DNA of 64,000 nucleotides from Syncephalastrum monosporum B8922 (taxonomy: Eukaryota > Mucoromycota > Mucoromycetes > Mucorales > Syncephalastraceae), in assembly GCA_000697355.1 (NCBI GenBank), contig JNEN01000921.1:1-64000 (forward strand), given 5' to 3'. The notes beneath the pieces were generated by a model. The model was not told the origin of the DNA and ran no database searches. It saw nothing but the letters and a program-made list of their open reading frames with translations. The stretch's first letter is position 1; each line of letters starts with the position of its first letter. This document shows positions 35,850 through 46,217 of the stretch, piece by piece. The translations under genes were made by a program, and so were the position numbers.

Positions 35850-37649
35850 ATGAAAGCTGTCTGCTTCCTTGTCGGATTGGCTGCTGTAGCCGCCTCAGCG
35901 ACAAAGACCTTGCATACGAAGGTCGCCATTCTTGGCGGCGGTGTCAGTGGCATCAATGCTGCGAGCAATCTTTCATCGGCCGGTATCGATGACTTTTTAA
36001 TCATTGAAGCCAGAGACATTCTTGGAGGTAACTATTCGTAGGATTGTACCTAGCAGGCTGTACTACCTAGACCCAGCTTGATAAACATGGTGCTCACGTG
36101 TACCTGATCGCATTAGGCCGTGCCCAAGATATACCCTTTGCTGGCATCAATGTTGAACTTGGTTGCAACTGGGTCCAAGGCTTGGGCAGTAATCCGATCA
36201 ACCAGCTTCGAAAGAAATATGGCCTCAAAACCGCTGTCAATAACGGCGACGACGTCGTGTTCTATGATCACACAGGAAAGATCAACGCGACCAAGGAATA
36301 TAACGCCTTCAACGATGCTTATGACCGCATGGACAAGCTTGCCAGTGAGTTCAGCCAAAAGAAAAAAAAGAAATTCCATCGGATCAGATTACATTGATAT
36401 TATTATTTCTCAGCCAAGCGGGCCGCCAACAACCAGGCTGATTTATCGGGACGCGCGGGCTTGGACCTAGTGGGCTGGTACCCTACGAATCACATTGAAA
36501 AAGCCGTCGAGTACTACTGCTATGACTGGGAGATGGCCGAGAACCCAGAAGTTTCCTCGACGGTCTATTCTGCCATAAACGACTATTATACCTACTCGAG
36601 TTTCGGCCCCGACAGCGATGGTGATCGGTTTGTCATCGATCAACGGTACGTTTATCGGGGATCATTGTACCTTATATTTCAGACACAAGGTTTTCTCACG
36701 CATCATATGGTATCACCACTGTGTGCTGTCATTTCTTGCCCTTGATTCTATAGCGGCTTCAAGCACATTTTCTTGGAATATGCCAAGACCTACCTGAAAG
36801 AGGATGACGACCGTGTCAAATATAACACGACTGTCACTGAAATTAAATACGACAAACATGGTGTGACAGTCCACACCAAGAATGATCTTGTTATCAAAGC
36901 TGACTATGTGATTTGCACTTTCTCGTAAGTTTAAGCCCACCCTCTAACCATTGACCGACCGCTCACGCACGACGCACGCTCATAGTCTCGGTGTCCTCCA
37001 AAACAAGGATGTGAAGTGGTCTCCCAAGCTGCCCGAATGGAAGCTGGAGGGTCTCTACGGCTTCCACATGGCGACGTACACCAAGATCTTCTTGAATTTC
37101 CCTCACCAGTTCTGGGACGACAACCAGTACACCGTCTACGCCGATGAGAACCGCCGCGGTTACTTTAACTCGTGGCAGAACCTGAACGCGCCCGGCTTCT
37201 TCCCCAAGAACACGTCGACCAACATTTTCTTTATCACGGTGACCCAGGACCTCGCCTACGAACTGGAATCGATGACCGACGAGGAGGTCAAGGACCGCGC
37301 GATGGAGGTGCTGCGCACTATGTACGGCGACGACATCCCGGAGGCCAACGCGATTCACGTTCCCCGCTGGACCTCCAACCCGCTTTTCCGTGGCACGTAC
37401 TCCAACTGGCCTATTGGCGAGCTGAGCCAGCATCACGTCAACATGGTTGCGCCTCTCCACAACCGTGTGTTCTTCGCCGGTGAAGCCATGTCAGCCGATT
37501 TCTACGGTTTCCTGCAGGGCGCCTGGTTCAGCGGTGCCGATGCCGGACATAACGTTGTTCAGTGCATCAAGCACTCGTGCCCCGAGTACGAGTACTATCC
37601 CGTCATCACCAATGCCAATGTTGCCTCCAGCACCATTACTAAGAAATAA
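35850..37649 (+). CDS. Secreted flavin amine oxidase (polyamine oxidase type)
   Basis: FAD enzyme oxidising polyamines or other amines, releasing H2O2. The start at 35850 opens a signal peptide (MKAVCFLVGLAAVAASA). The FAD-binding beta-alpha-beta follows: KVAILGGGVSGINAASNLSS, IIEARDILGGRAQ. Other blocks: VELGCNWVQGLGSNPI, VVFYDHTGKIN, TFSLGVLQN, FFITVTQDLAYELESM, PRWTSNPLFRGTYSNWPIG and the C-terminal flavin-contact block NRVFFAGEAMSADFYGFLQG. Five exons, four GT-AG introns (from about 36028, 36345, 36646 and 36925), about 490 aa. The signal peptide indicates the secreted or vacuolar form seen in filamentous fungi rather than peroxisomal or mitochondrial MAO. Substrate preference not readable. 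Confidence 0.93.
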
Positions 37650-37813
37650 AAATATATATACATGGTATTATTTTTCCAAAGAAAAAGAAAGCAAAAGCAT
37701 AAACTTAAAAATTTCCCGAGCGAGGTGCTTTCAATTCTTGGCCACACACACCCACAATCGCTCTTCTCCTTTCCGCCTGTATATTTACACTTTATAAATT
37801 TTCAATCAATTCG

Positions 37814-39788
37814 ATGCATTATCGCCGGCACCACCCGTCGTCGTCGTCGTCGCCGTCTTCACCCAAACAGGAGAAGACGGGGCGCCGAAGAAAGCGGTCC
37901 ATTGTCTGGCACTTCTTCTTTCCCCAGCACAAACGCAATTCCACCAGCGAGTCGCCGGTCCATGAGATGTCGGCCGAGCAGAAAGCCGCCATTGCGTCCT
38001 TGGCAGACTACGGCGATCGCCACCTTTCGCTCTCACTGGACCACGACATTTACCGCAGCATCCTCGAATCCACGCATTGGGACAATACCAGCGCCATTGT
38101 CGAGTTGATTGACTTTCAGGAAGCTGACCAGCGGCTGCTCGCCCCGCCGCCTTTGCCGGGCACCGTGCTCCTGGGATGCGAAAACGACCGCACCACCAGC
38201 TGCTACATCGATGCGCTGCTGTTTGCCATGTATATCGGTCTCGATGTAAGCCCGTCAGCAAGCCATGACGTTCCGTTTTTCCATTCTCTAGTCCCAGCAG
38301 CTCATTCTTTCCTTCTCTCTCCCTCTCTTATTCGCGGTAGGCGTTTGATCCGCTCTTGACGTACGATGTGTCGAATGACGATATCAAACAGAGGCTGCAG
38401 ATGCTCCTGCGGCTCGTTATCAACAAGATGCGGAAAGGTCACCTGGTCCGGACCAATCTGGTGCACCATTTGCGGATGGAACTCAAGAAGACGTCCTGGG
38501 CTGGGTCCGAGAATGACTGCTGGACCCAAGAAGACGCCAGCGAGTTTTTCATGTTTCTCACCGATACCTTTGATCTGCCCTATTTGCCTGTACGTCACTC
38601 AATGTTTACACATGTTTATGCCAATGGGAAATGTTAACATCTAAAAACCATGTGCCCATGCTATATTTAGTTCCAGATCCGTCTCTTCCACGGCGGCAGT
38701 CGAGACGCCGACGACGACCGTGTCATGACCGACCGTATGCTCGCCATCTCGGTCGACGACACATCGCCCAACCCGCTGCGCCTCGAAAGCATGCTCCTCG
38801 ACCATTTCTACAACAGCATCGTTACCGGTATACGCCGCCACGTCGACGGTCACGCGGCCGATGACGACCACCGCACCGAAACCGACATCTCCCCTCCCGA
38901 CTCTCCCACCTCGCCTTCCGAGTCGCTCAAACACATGCATATCGAGGACGCCACGGGCCGCTACAGACAGGAAGTGCCGGTGACGGCCTGGCAGGTGCTC
39001 GAGCTCCTGCCCTTTTACAGCGGCACGAACGAACAAGGCAAGGCCGTCAATGCCCAGATCCAGGGCCATTTCCCGGGTGACTTCCACCTTATTTTGCCGA
39101 TTGTCCTGAAACGCTACACCTTTGATGGCCGCGGCCTCCGCAAGGTCAAGCGGAGGGTGCAGATACCGCCATTGATCCATTTCAACCAGTTCATCAACCG
39201 CAACGCGGACAACCTTATTTGCGCCACGTGTGGTCAGACCGCAGAGTGTCTTTTGCAACTGCGCAGTGCGGTCTGCCACCTCGGTGATTCGCCACACGCA
39301 GGCCACTACGTTGCCTATGCGCGCCTCGACGATCCCGCGGGAGACGCTGTGTGGCTCAAACTAGGCAAGTCTGATAAGAAGGAGACAAAAAAAAAAAAAG
39401 AGGGCATAGTGACTCATGCAAAGTATACTTAGATGACATGCGTCTCGAGGAGCGTGTGAAGGTATTTACCGAGAGAGAGTTTGAGTCCGTATACGATGAA
39501 CTCGGTCGCAATGCGTACATTCTATTCTATGAGCTGTCAAGTACTTGCCATCATGAAACCGATGAATCGGAGGAAGGAGACGACATGCCCAACAAGAAGG
39601 GCTTTGAGCCTGACGTTAAACAGCCCTCTGAACTCAGCGATCATGGCGCAGAAACGTTTCCTGCGCTGAGCGACGCAGTCACCGAAGATTCTATGAAAGC
39701 ATATGCGACCCCGGACGCGGATAATGGCGACGACAATAATAACGGTGACGACGAGCATCATACAAAGATACCCTGTAAATTTGCATAA
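37814..39788 (+). CDS. Ubiquitin carboxyl-terminal hydrolase (USP/C19 type)
   Basis: Cysteine protease that removes ubiquitin. Exons 37814-38245, 38341-38589, 38671-39364 and 39433-39788 give 576 aa. The Cys box is CENDRTTSCYIDALLFAMYI, with nucleophile Cys in TSCY; the His box is SPHAGHYVAYARL; the domain ends AYILFYEL. In between are TQEDASEFFMFLTD and LPIVLKRYTFDGRGLRKV. The N-terminus is basic and disordered (SSSSSPSSPKQEK, RRRKRS), and the tail is acidic and Asp/Asn-rich. The last intron (39365-39432) is GC-AG: CTAG then GCAAGT. Treating it as exon leads to a stop (HAKYT), while removing it gives WLKLDDMRLEE, matching the USP block with an acidic catalytic-helper position. The Cys box is CYLD-like (SCYxDxxLF) rather than Ubp3-like. 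Confidence 0.92.
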
Positions 39789-39796
39789 AGCTTTTG

Positions 39797-39817
39797 TTTT
39801 TTTTTTTTTTTTTTTTT
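39797..39817. repeat. Poly(T)21 tract between convergent genes
   Basis: Homopolymer T run just downstream of the USP stop codon, between the convergent USP and ISU1 genes. It may be part of the 3' end region; function not shown. Confidence 0.85.
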
Positions 39818-39981
39818 GTTATTGTTTTCTTAAAACATATGTACAAAAGAGGGGTTGACATTTTTTTTGAATGATCAGATTACCGCATCGACAACTAGAC
39901 AGTGATGAAGCGATGATGATAGGGGAAAGGGATCAAACATGTTTGTAAAGGTGGGCCCGGATATCCATATGAATGTGATTT

Positions 39982-40595
39982 CTAAGCAGCAGCCTGCTGC
40001 TGAGAAACACGCTTGCTTTGGTAGTCGCTGATGGCTGACTTGATTGCGTCTTCCGCAAGCACTAAAATACAAATGACACGTCAGCAAACCTCGTTTCGTT
40101 TAAACGTTTTCCATATCATTCCCATACTTGAGCAGTGGAGCTTGACGGGCGGCAACGACAACTCGCGGGCGATATCTGTATTCTTGACCTGACCCGCATC
40201 GTCAAGGGATAGACCACGCACACGCTCCGAGATAAAGCTGCTGCTCGCGATGGCCGAACCGCAGCCGAACGTCTTGAACTTGACGTCGGAAATCTTGCCT
40301 GTCGCTTCGTCCACCTGGATCTGCAGCTTCATCACATCACCACATGCAGGCGCACCGACCAGACCGGTGCCGACGTTCCGGCTTTTTTTGTTGAGGGAAC
40401 CGACGTTGCGTGGGTTTTCATAGTGATCAATGACCTAAGTGTGTCGTTTGTTGCTTTAGCTTATTCTTGTTCAACATTGCTGATTTATGTCGTGTGTGGA
40501 CGTATGCTTGCCTTGTCGTGGTAGGCGCGAGCGGCTTGGGCAAACAGCGGTCGCTGCGTCGAAAGGGGTCGTTTGATGGCTTGTGACAAGAGCAT
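39982..40595 (-). CDS. ISU1: Iron-sulfur cluster assembly scaffold protein
   Basis: Mitochondrial matrix scaffold on which Nfs1, Yfh1 and Yah1 build [2Fe-2S] clusters, later passed on by the Ssq1 chaperone. Exons 40512-40595, 40128-40434 and 39982-40061 give 156 aa. The Arg-rich presequence (MLLSQAIKRPLSTQRPL..) is followed by YHDKVIDHYENPRNVG. The three ligand cysteines are in GAPACGDVMKL, FKTFGCGSAIASS and LPPVKLHCSMLAEDAI; LPPVK is the Hsp70-binding motif. The first intron (40435-40511) is GC-AG: GACAAG then GCAAGC. Reading through hits a stop after SIRPHTT. The second intron is GT-AG. The C-terminus ends SQQQAAA. Convergent with the USP gene. Confidence 0.95.
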
Positions 40596-40974
40596 GATTG
40601 AATGAGTGGGCGAAAGAAAGTTCAAAAAATAGAAAAGGCTTTCACGCAGGTGCTTTATAGTCGTTCTGACTTTATTCGATTTTTTAACGCTTTTTCCTCT
40701 GACTTGGAAGTGATGTAATCCTGTTGGGGGGCCCACTATAATGGAATGGGGGGAGCATGGTAGAAAGAGAAGTAGGGGGCCTGAACGATTGGTTTCCTTT
40801 CATGAATGGGGGCCCAAAATCATTTTGTCATAAAAATGGCAAGTTCATCTGCTGTTTTGTATTGTGCATGTTATGCTCACGCTTTCCACGCAGGACCAAG
40901 AAAAAAAAAGGGCAACCCCACATACACATACACAACGAGGAAAGAAAATGGAAGAAAAAAAAAGCTTCGATATT

Positions 40975-43010
40975 TTAATCAATATCCATCAAATCGCGCA
41001 TGACATTATTGTCCGTGATTTCTGTCTCGACTTCAGTCGACGAGCCAGACGGAACACTAGGCGCGGTACGCGAGTTTCTACGGCGATGATGGTGGTGGTG
41101 ATGGTGGTGATGGTGGCCGGATCTCAGCAACGACGAGTCTTGGTGATGCGGGGTATGTGTGTTGCTATCCGTGTCGGAGGAAGCGTTGGTGTTGAAAGCC
41201 ATAGCATGGCGATTTTCTTCCGACTCGCCGGTCTCGGTCGCAGGGTCATCCGTGTTCTGCGCTGCTGCGGGGTCCTGTTGCCCTTGCTGCTGACCTTGCG
41301 GTAGGTCGCTTTGGCGCTCGTCAATGGGAATCGGTAACACGTCGGCGGTGGTGCCATGCGTCGCGAGCGGCACCACCTGGTTCGCCTGGGGCGTCGTTGT
41401 GTCCGGTGCAGCAGCCACGACGGCAGCGGTGGCGGCCGCGGTCGTACTCGAGGTGGTGGTGGCATTGGGAGGGTGTGTCGAGTGGTGGCGCTCGATGCAC
41501 CACCATCGATGGCCTTCTGCCCATGCCTTGGATTGGCATGATTTTGAGCAATACTTGGCTTTGCGACTGGGAATATTCCAAAATGGGGGTTGGGGAAGAA
41601 AGAAAGGAAAAAAAAAGTTAAGTCGTGATCGTATGAGCAAACAAACAAAGATGTAAATAAAAAAGAAAAGGTGGCGATGATGCGAGCTGCGTGTGTATGA
41701 TAGGAAGGGAAGAGAGAAGATAGGAAAGACAACGAAACTTACCAGCGGCGACATTTAGCAAACTCGCGAGGGTATCTCTCCCACTTGCCACAATGCATGT
41801 ACGCACATTGTCTGATACCGCCCCGGGCTTCGTCCTTGCGGCAGGCATTGCGCATGATGACGCCGGCCCAGTAGATAATGGCCTGTGGGTGCAGGCGGTG
41901 GGTGAAGCGCTCGACGACGGAGAATACGTTTCGGGAGTGGTTCTTGTGGAAGGATTCGCGCAGATGGGGGTATTTGGAAAGGTAAGCAAGCAGCTGCAGC
42001 GACAGCAGCACGTCCTCTTCGCGGTGCAGAATCGCATCCGGTGAGAGGTTGTTCAAAAGTGGTATGGAAGTCAGCGAATGTGCTTGTGGTTTGGGCTTTG
42101 ACCTAGGGGTGCGGGTCAGAAAGGTGCGCCGTTTGGGAAGCGTAAAAGAGGGCGACTCCGGTCGCTGTTGGTGTTGGTGTTGGTGTTGGTGTTGCTGTTG
42201 GTGCTGCCGTTGCTGCTGTATTTGGTGCACGTGTGCACGGAGCCCTTGTGGGTTAGAAAGATGCTGAAGCGTTTGCTGAGGTTGGTGTTGTACGGACGGG
42301 AGGGTCGGTTGGTGGTTGTTATTGTTGTTCGTCATGGTGTTGGTGGCAGTGGTGGTGTTGGTGTCCATGGTGCTATTATTATCATTATTGTCATGATTAT
42401 GATGATTGTTGTTGGCATTGGCATTGGCGTTGGTGTTGTTATACTGCTCGAAAGGTGCCAAATGGCCGATAAGTCTCCGGGAAGGAGTGATGGGCGTGGA
42501 TCTCGACTGAGTGGGCTGCAGCGGGACGGTCGGCAACGTCAGCGCAGTAGCAACCTGGCCGAGCGACTGTTGCTGCTGCTGCTGCTGCTGCTGCTTTCGG
42601 TTCTCTTGTTCTTTGTCTGTCTTGGCCTGCTCCAGCGCACGCAGAAAGTTCTCAAGCACAGCCAAGACAACATGGACTGCGCCTGTCTCGACAACACGGC
42701 TCCGTATCGCTTCCGTCCCACGCACGCCGACGTTGACGACGCACTGGAAAGCCAGCGACCATTTCCACAGCGAATGGCGGTCGCTTTGCTGACATGTCGA
42801 TAGAATCTTGACAAGTCGCTCCAGACCCCCATCCGCAGCCAAGATTTCCCGTATGCGAGGAGACGTGGAGGTCATGTAGGCGAGGTGAGTCAGCGAATTG
42901 ACGAGAGGGAGGGTTGCCGTACAATCGAGCGCTCGTCGATCGTAGAGCGCAGATGAGATAACGACGGCCGCTCTATTCTGTGAAGGAAAGCTGTAGTTGG
43001 GTTCGCGCAT
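40975..43010 (-). CDS. MUB1: MUB1/SamB-like MYND zinc-finger protein
   Basis: Homologue of yeast Mub1, partner of the Ubr2 ligase that controls Rpn4 turnover, and of Aspergillus SamB. Exons 41743-43010 and 40975-41566 give 619 aa; the 176-nt intron splits the MYND Cys codon (CRR-C-RKAKYC). The N-terminus MREPNYSFPSQNRAAVVISS and the armadillo-like segments LPLVNSLTHLAYMTSTSPRI and GGLERLVKILSTCQ match the family. The MYND domain reads CAYMHCGKWERYPREFAKC then CRKAKYCSKSCQSKAWAEGH and a final WWC. Low-complexity insertions are large: poly-Gln 9, Asn/Thr/His-rich (HNHDNNDNN), a GTT/GGT repeat giving QHQHQHQHQQ, and ten consecutive His near the C-terminus. These trinucleotide tracts create long false frames on plus. 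A second in-frame ATG lies 18 bp upstream at 43028. Confidence 0.9.
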
Positions 43011-45140
43011 GGTCAATGGTGGTTGCAAATAAAGGTGGGATTGCGTAAGGGATGGCGTAAGCTATAATGGGGGCTGTCTGCTTATGTGTGGTTATGTGTG
43101 TATGTATATGTGTGCGTGTGTGTGTTATTTAAGAAAGAAGAGTATAAAAGGCAGGACCAGAAAAGGAGACTCGTTTTTGGTTTTCTCTCTTCACAGCGGG
43201 AAAAGATGGCCATTTTGAACTGCCGCTGGACCCAAAAAACTAATCACTTTTTTTTTCTATTTCTTTTTTTTTCCTTCACCCAGCCCATGGAAAAAAACAC
43301 ACACATTGTCCTTCTCCTCCTCTTCTTCTTCCTCTTCCTTTTTCAGTTGTCATATTTTATCTGTGCAGATCTATCTATAGCCTTCTCTACATATTAATAA
43401 GCATGAAAACAAAAAAAAAGCCAGTTTATTTTCCCAAACTTACGCTCGCACACACGCCGGCGCTGTACGACGTAGCAATGCCGACCGACGTTCACGCCGT
43501 TTAGATTCACATACAGCTTGTTTTCTTTGTGTACATGCACATCATCTTCAATTCTCTTTCTCTCTTTCTCTCTCTCTTTTTTGGCTCTTTTTTTTTTCTT
43601 TCTTGTTCCTGGTTCCCCCATCCTCGGATCATGCCCGCATGAACTACATGTACACTTTGCGTTGGCTTACTCTACAGCGCTACAATCATTTCTACTGCTT
43701 GGTTATGTCGAAGGAGGGTGCCATGCGTCATGTTCCGAATCCCGACACAAGCACAAAATGGGAGTACTATCTATTTTGTAATCATGTATAATGACGCACG
43801 CAAGAAAATGGAAATCGATAATGAGGAGGAGAATGCCCTGACAATGCTAATTTGTCTTTCTTGCCTAAATTACAAGTAACTTATCGGCAGATGACATTAA
43901 CACCGCCGCAATACGATAGTTGCGAGCATGATGCAATTAATCATAACAGAGTCTTTACGAGCCGACGATGAGGAAGCCGGCGGAAAGAAGGAAGAGTGGT
44001 TCCAATGCATCGGTCAACAGTGGCGATGATGCAGCAGCAAGTTATGAGAATCATGCACAGTCGATCTTCCTTTTTTTATTTTTTACCAGCACGAGCCGCT
44101 CACTCTCGACGGGATGACGATCTTACTTTGTATCGGCGCAGTCCATTTTATGATGTCTATCATTGTTCACGACAGAGGCATCTCAGACGTACCCAGTGAG
44201 GATTGCCAAGCGGATGATTTTCCGAAGCATGAAATATTTGAAGTTGCAGGGTCGGATCTTACGTAGACACGGTGCAAACAATGATAAATCAATTGACATT
44301 ATTTCCGTCTATATATGATTGAGTAATGTTACCCATGTCAGCCACACCATACAAATGGTACGGAAAGAACACTCCCGATAACCAGGTGTTTGAAATATAA
44401 CCTTGCAGGGCTAGACCCTACCCTGCTCTTATCATGTGAGAGTCAGGAACCATGTGTTTTCCAGAACCTTGGATACACACCTCGGCTGTGGTGCTGCTTA
44501 TGTATCACATCCTTGACCCTGTTTCAAAAAAGATGCACACTCTTCCATGGCAGTGAAGTACTTTGGTTGTTTGTATTCAAGAGGAGCGCGCAGCTTACAC
44601 CTACCTATATATACAAATATAGGAGGAGGGAGGAGGGGAGGGAGAAGGAGAAAGATCGTCGGTATATTTCTTACCTGATGGTTTAACGCCAGCAAGGTTG
44701 TTCCATGGATCCAAAATGGGATACGGTGAATGACGAAATGCTTCCTCTATATGCAACAGGGTAAACGTGAAAACTATATTGGATCAGGTGACGCAGTATT
44801 CAGGGAAACATGGCCAAGATGATCTGTTATATGTATCACCTCATGGCATAAGTCTATTTGTGAGTGGCAACATGAAACAAGATGTATCATATGACCTTTT
44901 ATAGTGACATTGATCTTTGCAACCGACACAAATGGTAGTGACAGATGGGGAAGGGCGGATTGGAGCCGGTGGAGGCGAAAGGCGCTTCTTTTTTTTTTTT
45001 TTTTTTTTTTTTTTTTGAGTAAAGTGCCAATCAAAAAAGAGCGAAAAGCATTCACGCTGAGGGTACAAGCCACACGTCAAGCCGAATTTCCTGTGTGAAA
45101 TTTCGCTCACTATTTTTTTCAACTTATCTCAACATCCAAC
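43011..45140. other. Long intergenic region
   Basis: Divergent promoter zone of MUB1-like (minus) and NHP2 (plus). It contains a (TG)n-like stretch 43085-43123, long CT tracts 43255-43350 and 43550-43620, and the T28 run before NHP2. A plus frame at 43639 (MNYMYTLRWLTLQRYNHFYC, then MSKEGAMRHVPNPDTSTKWE) of about 50 codons follows the second CT tract and looks somewhat coding, but an out-of-frame ATG precedes it and no family is recognised. 43800-44980 shows nothing clear. Confidence 0.4.
44989..45016 (+). promoter_or_regulatory. Poly(dA:dT) tract upstream of NHP2
   Basis: A run of about 28 T's ends 124 bp before the NHP2 ATG. Long poly(dA:dT) tracts upstream of fungal housekeeping and ribosome-biogenesis genes exclude nucleosomes; that role here is inferred. 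Confidence 0.5.
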
Positions 45141-45773
45141 ATGGCCAAGGAGAAGAAAGACAAGAAGGTGAAGAAGGAGAAGAAGGAGGACGATGTCAAG
45201 ATGACCGAGGCGAATGAGGTCGAAGTCGAGCGCTGGGTGTCGCCTATTGCCCATCCCTTGGCTGACAAGAAGTTGAGCAAGAAGCTCTTCAAGACTGTCA
45301 CTGGAGGTAAATCGTGTGATCTACCCATGAAGGTGGCATGTGTGTAAGTTAACCTGTTCATTGACTTTATAGCCAGCAAAGTGAAGCACGTGCGTCGTGG
45401 TGTCAAGGAAGTGCAGAAGGCGCTGCGCAAGGGCGAGAAGGGTCTTGTCGTCCTCGCTGCTGATGTCTCGCCTATCGATGTCACCTCGCACTTCCCCGTG
45501 TTCTGCGAGGAGAAGGATGTGCCCTATATCTTCGTCACCTCGCGTGAGCAGCTCGGCCAGGCAAGCTCGACCCGTCGTCCCACTTCGGTGGCGATGATCG
45601 TCCTTGGTGGCAAGTCTAAGGATATGAATGCTGCTGTCGAGTACAAGAGCACTTTCGACGAGTGCCTTGCTCAGGCCAAGGATCTGGTATGTCGTGTTGA
45701 CTCGGTCTTGTCATCTCATGTAGACTCACTAGCCATGTCTTCATTTTCACAGAGAGAGCAGCTCGCCCAGTAA
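45141..45773 (+). CDS. NHP2: H/ACA snoRNP protein NHP2 (L7Ae family)
   Basis: Core protein of H/ACA snoRNPs guiding rRNA pseudouridylation; nucleolar. Exons 45141-45306, 45373-45686 and 45753-45773 give 166 aa. A Lys/Glu-rich N-terminus (MAKEKKDKKVKKEKKEDD) precedes SPIAHPLADKKLSKKLFKTV, and the RNA-binding L7Ae core follows: VRRGVKEVQKALRKGEKGLV, VLAADVSPIDVTSHFPVFCE, VPYIFVTSREQLGQASSTRR. The last exon contributes only REQLAQ. Both introns are GT-AG. RRGVKEVQK and the ISPIDV-type turn distinguish NHP2/L7Ae from Snu13. The leader is short (aacttatctcaacatccaac). Confidence 0.95.
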
Positions 45774-46217
45774 ATCAATCCCCTCGCATACATCTCTTTA
45801 CTTCCTTTGCATTATTTTGTATATTTCTCTTTCTCGTTTCCTCAACTCGAAAACAATGTTTGCATATCCATGTGCTGAATCACACACGTCATGATGTCGC
45901 GCCAGTACAGTTTCTTAAACAGTATTATAGCATCTACGTTGTTAATCTTATGAATGCCATGGATGAGGTTGTGTATCGCACTCGTGTCACTGGTTGCTCG
46001 AATCATCGTCATCTTGTCCGCTTGAGCCATCGCTTTCAAGTGGTAGATACCATGTAAAGGACCCGGGGGTGATGTATGATGGTAGTCTCAATTACTCGGT
46101 ATGTGTATCTGTTGTTAGGCGGCGTACACCATAAACTACTTCTCTCGCATACATGCCTTTACTTTTGTATTTTCCTCTGTCAAACTCACCACTCACGTTT
46201 CTATATATGCTACTTTA
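45774..46217. other. Intergenic between convergent NHP2 and acyltransferase genes
   Basis: The 3' ends of two convergent genes. Short frames occur on both strands at 45842-46057 but have no start context or recognisable motif. No gene called. Confidence 0.5.

Noticed and set aside
39365..39432. Apparent premature stop in the USP gene
   Set aside because: Explained by a GC-AG intron that restores the conserved end of the USP domain.
42168..42803. Val/Leu/Gly-rich frame on plus opposite the MUB1-like gene
   Set aside because: Mirror of Gln/His/Asn repeats; no family motif.
43394..43621. Lys/Arg-rich frame on minus
   Set aside because: Largely the complement of a CT-rich tract; the non-repetitive end looks slightly coding but nothing supports it.
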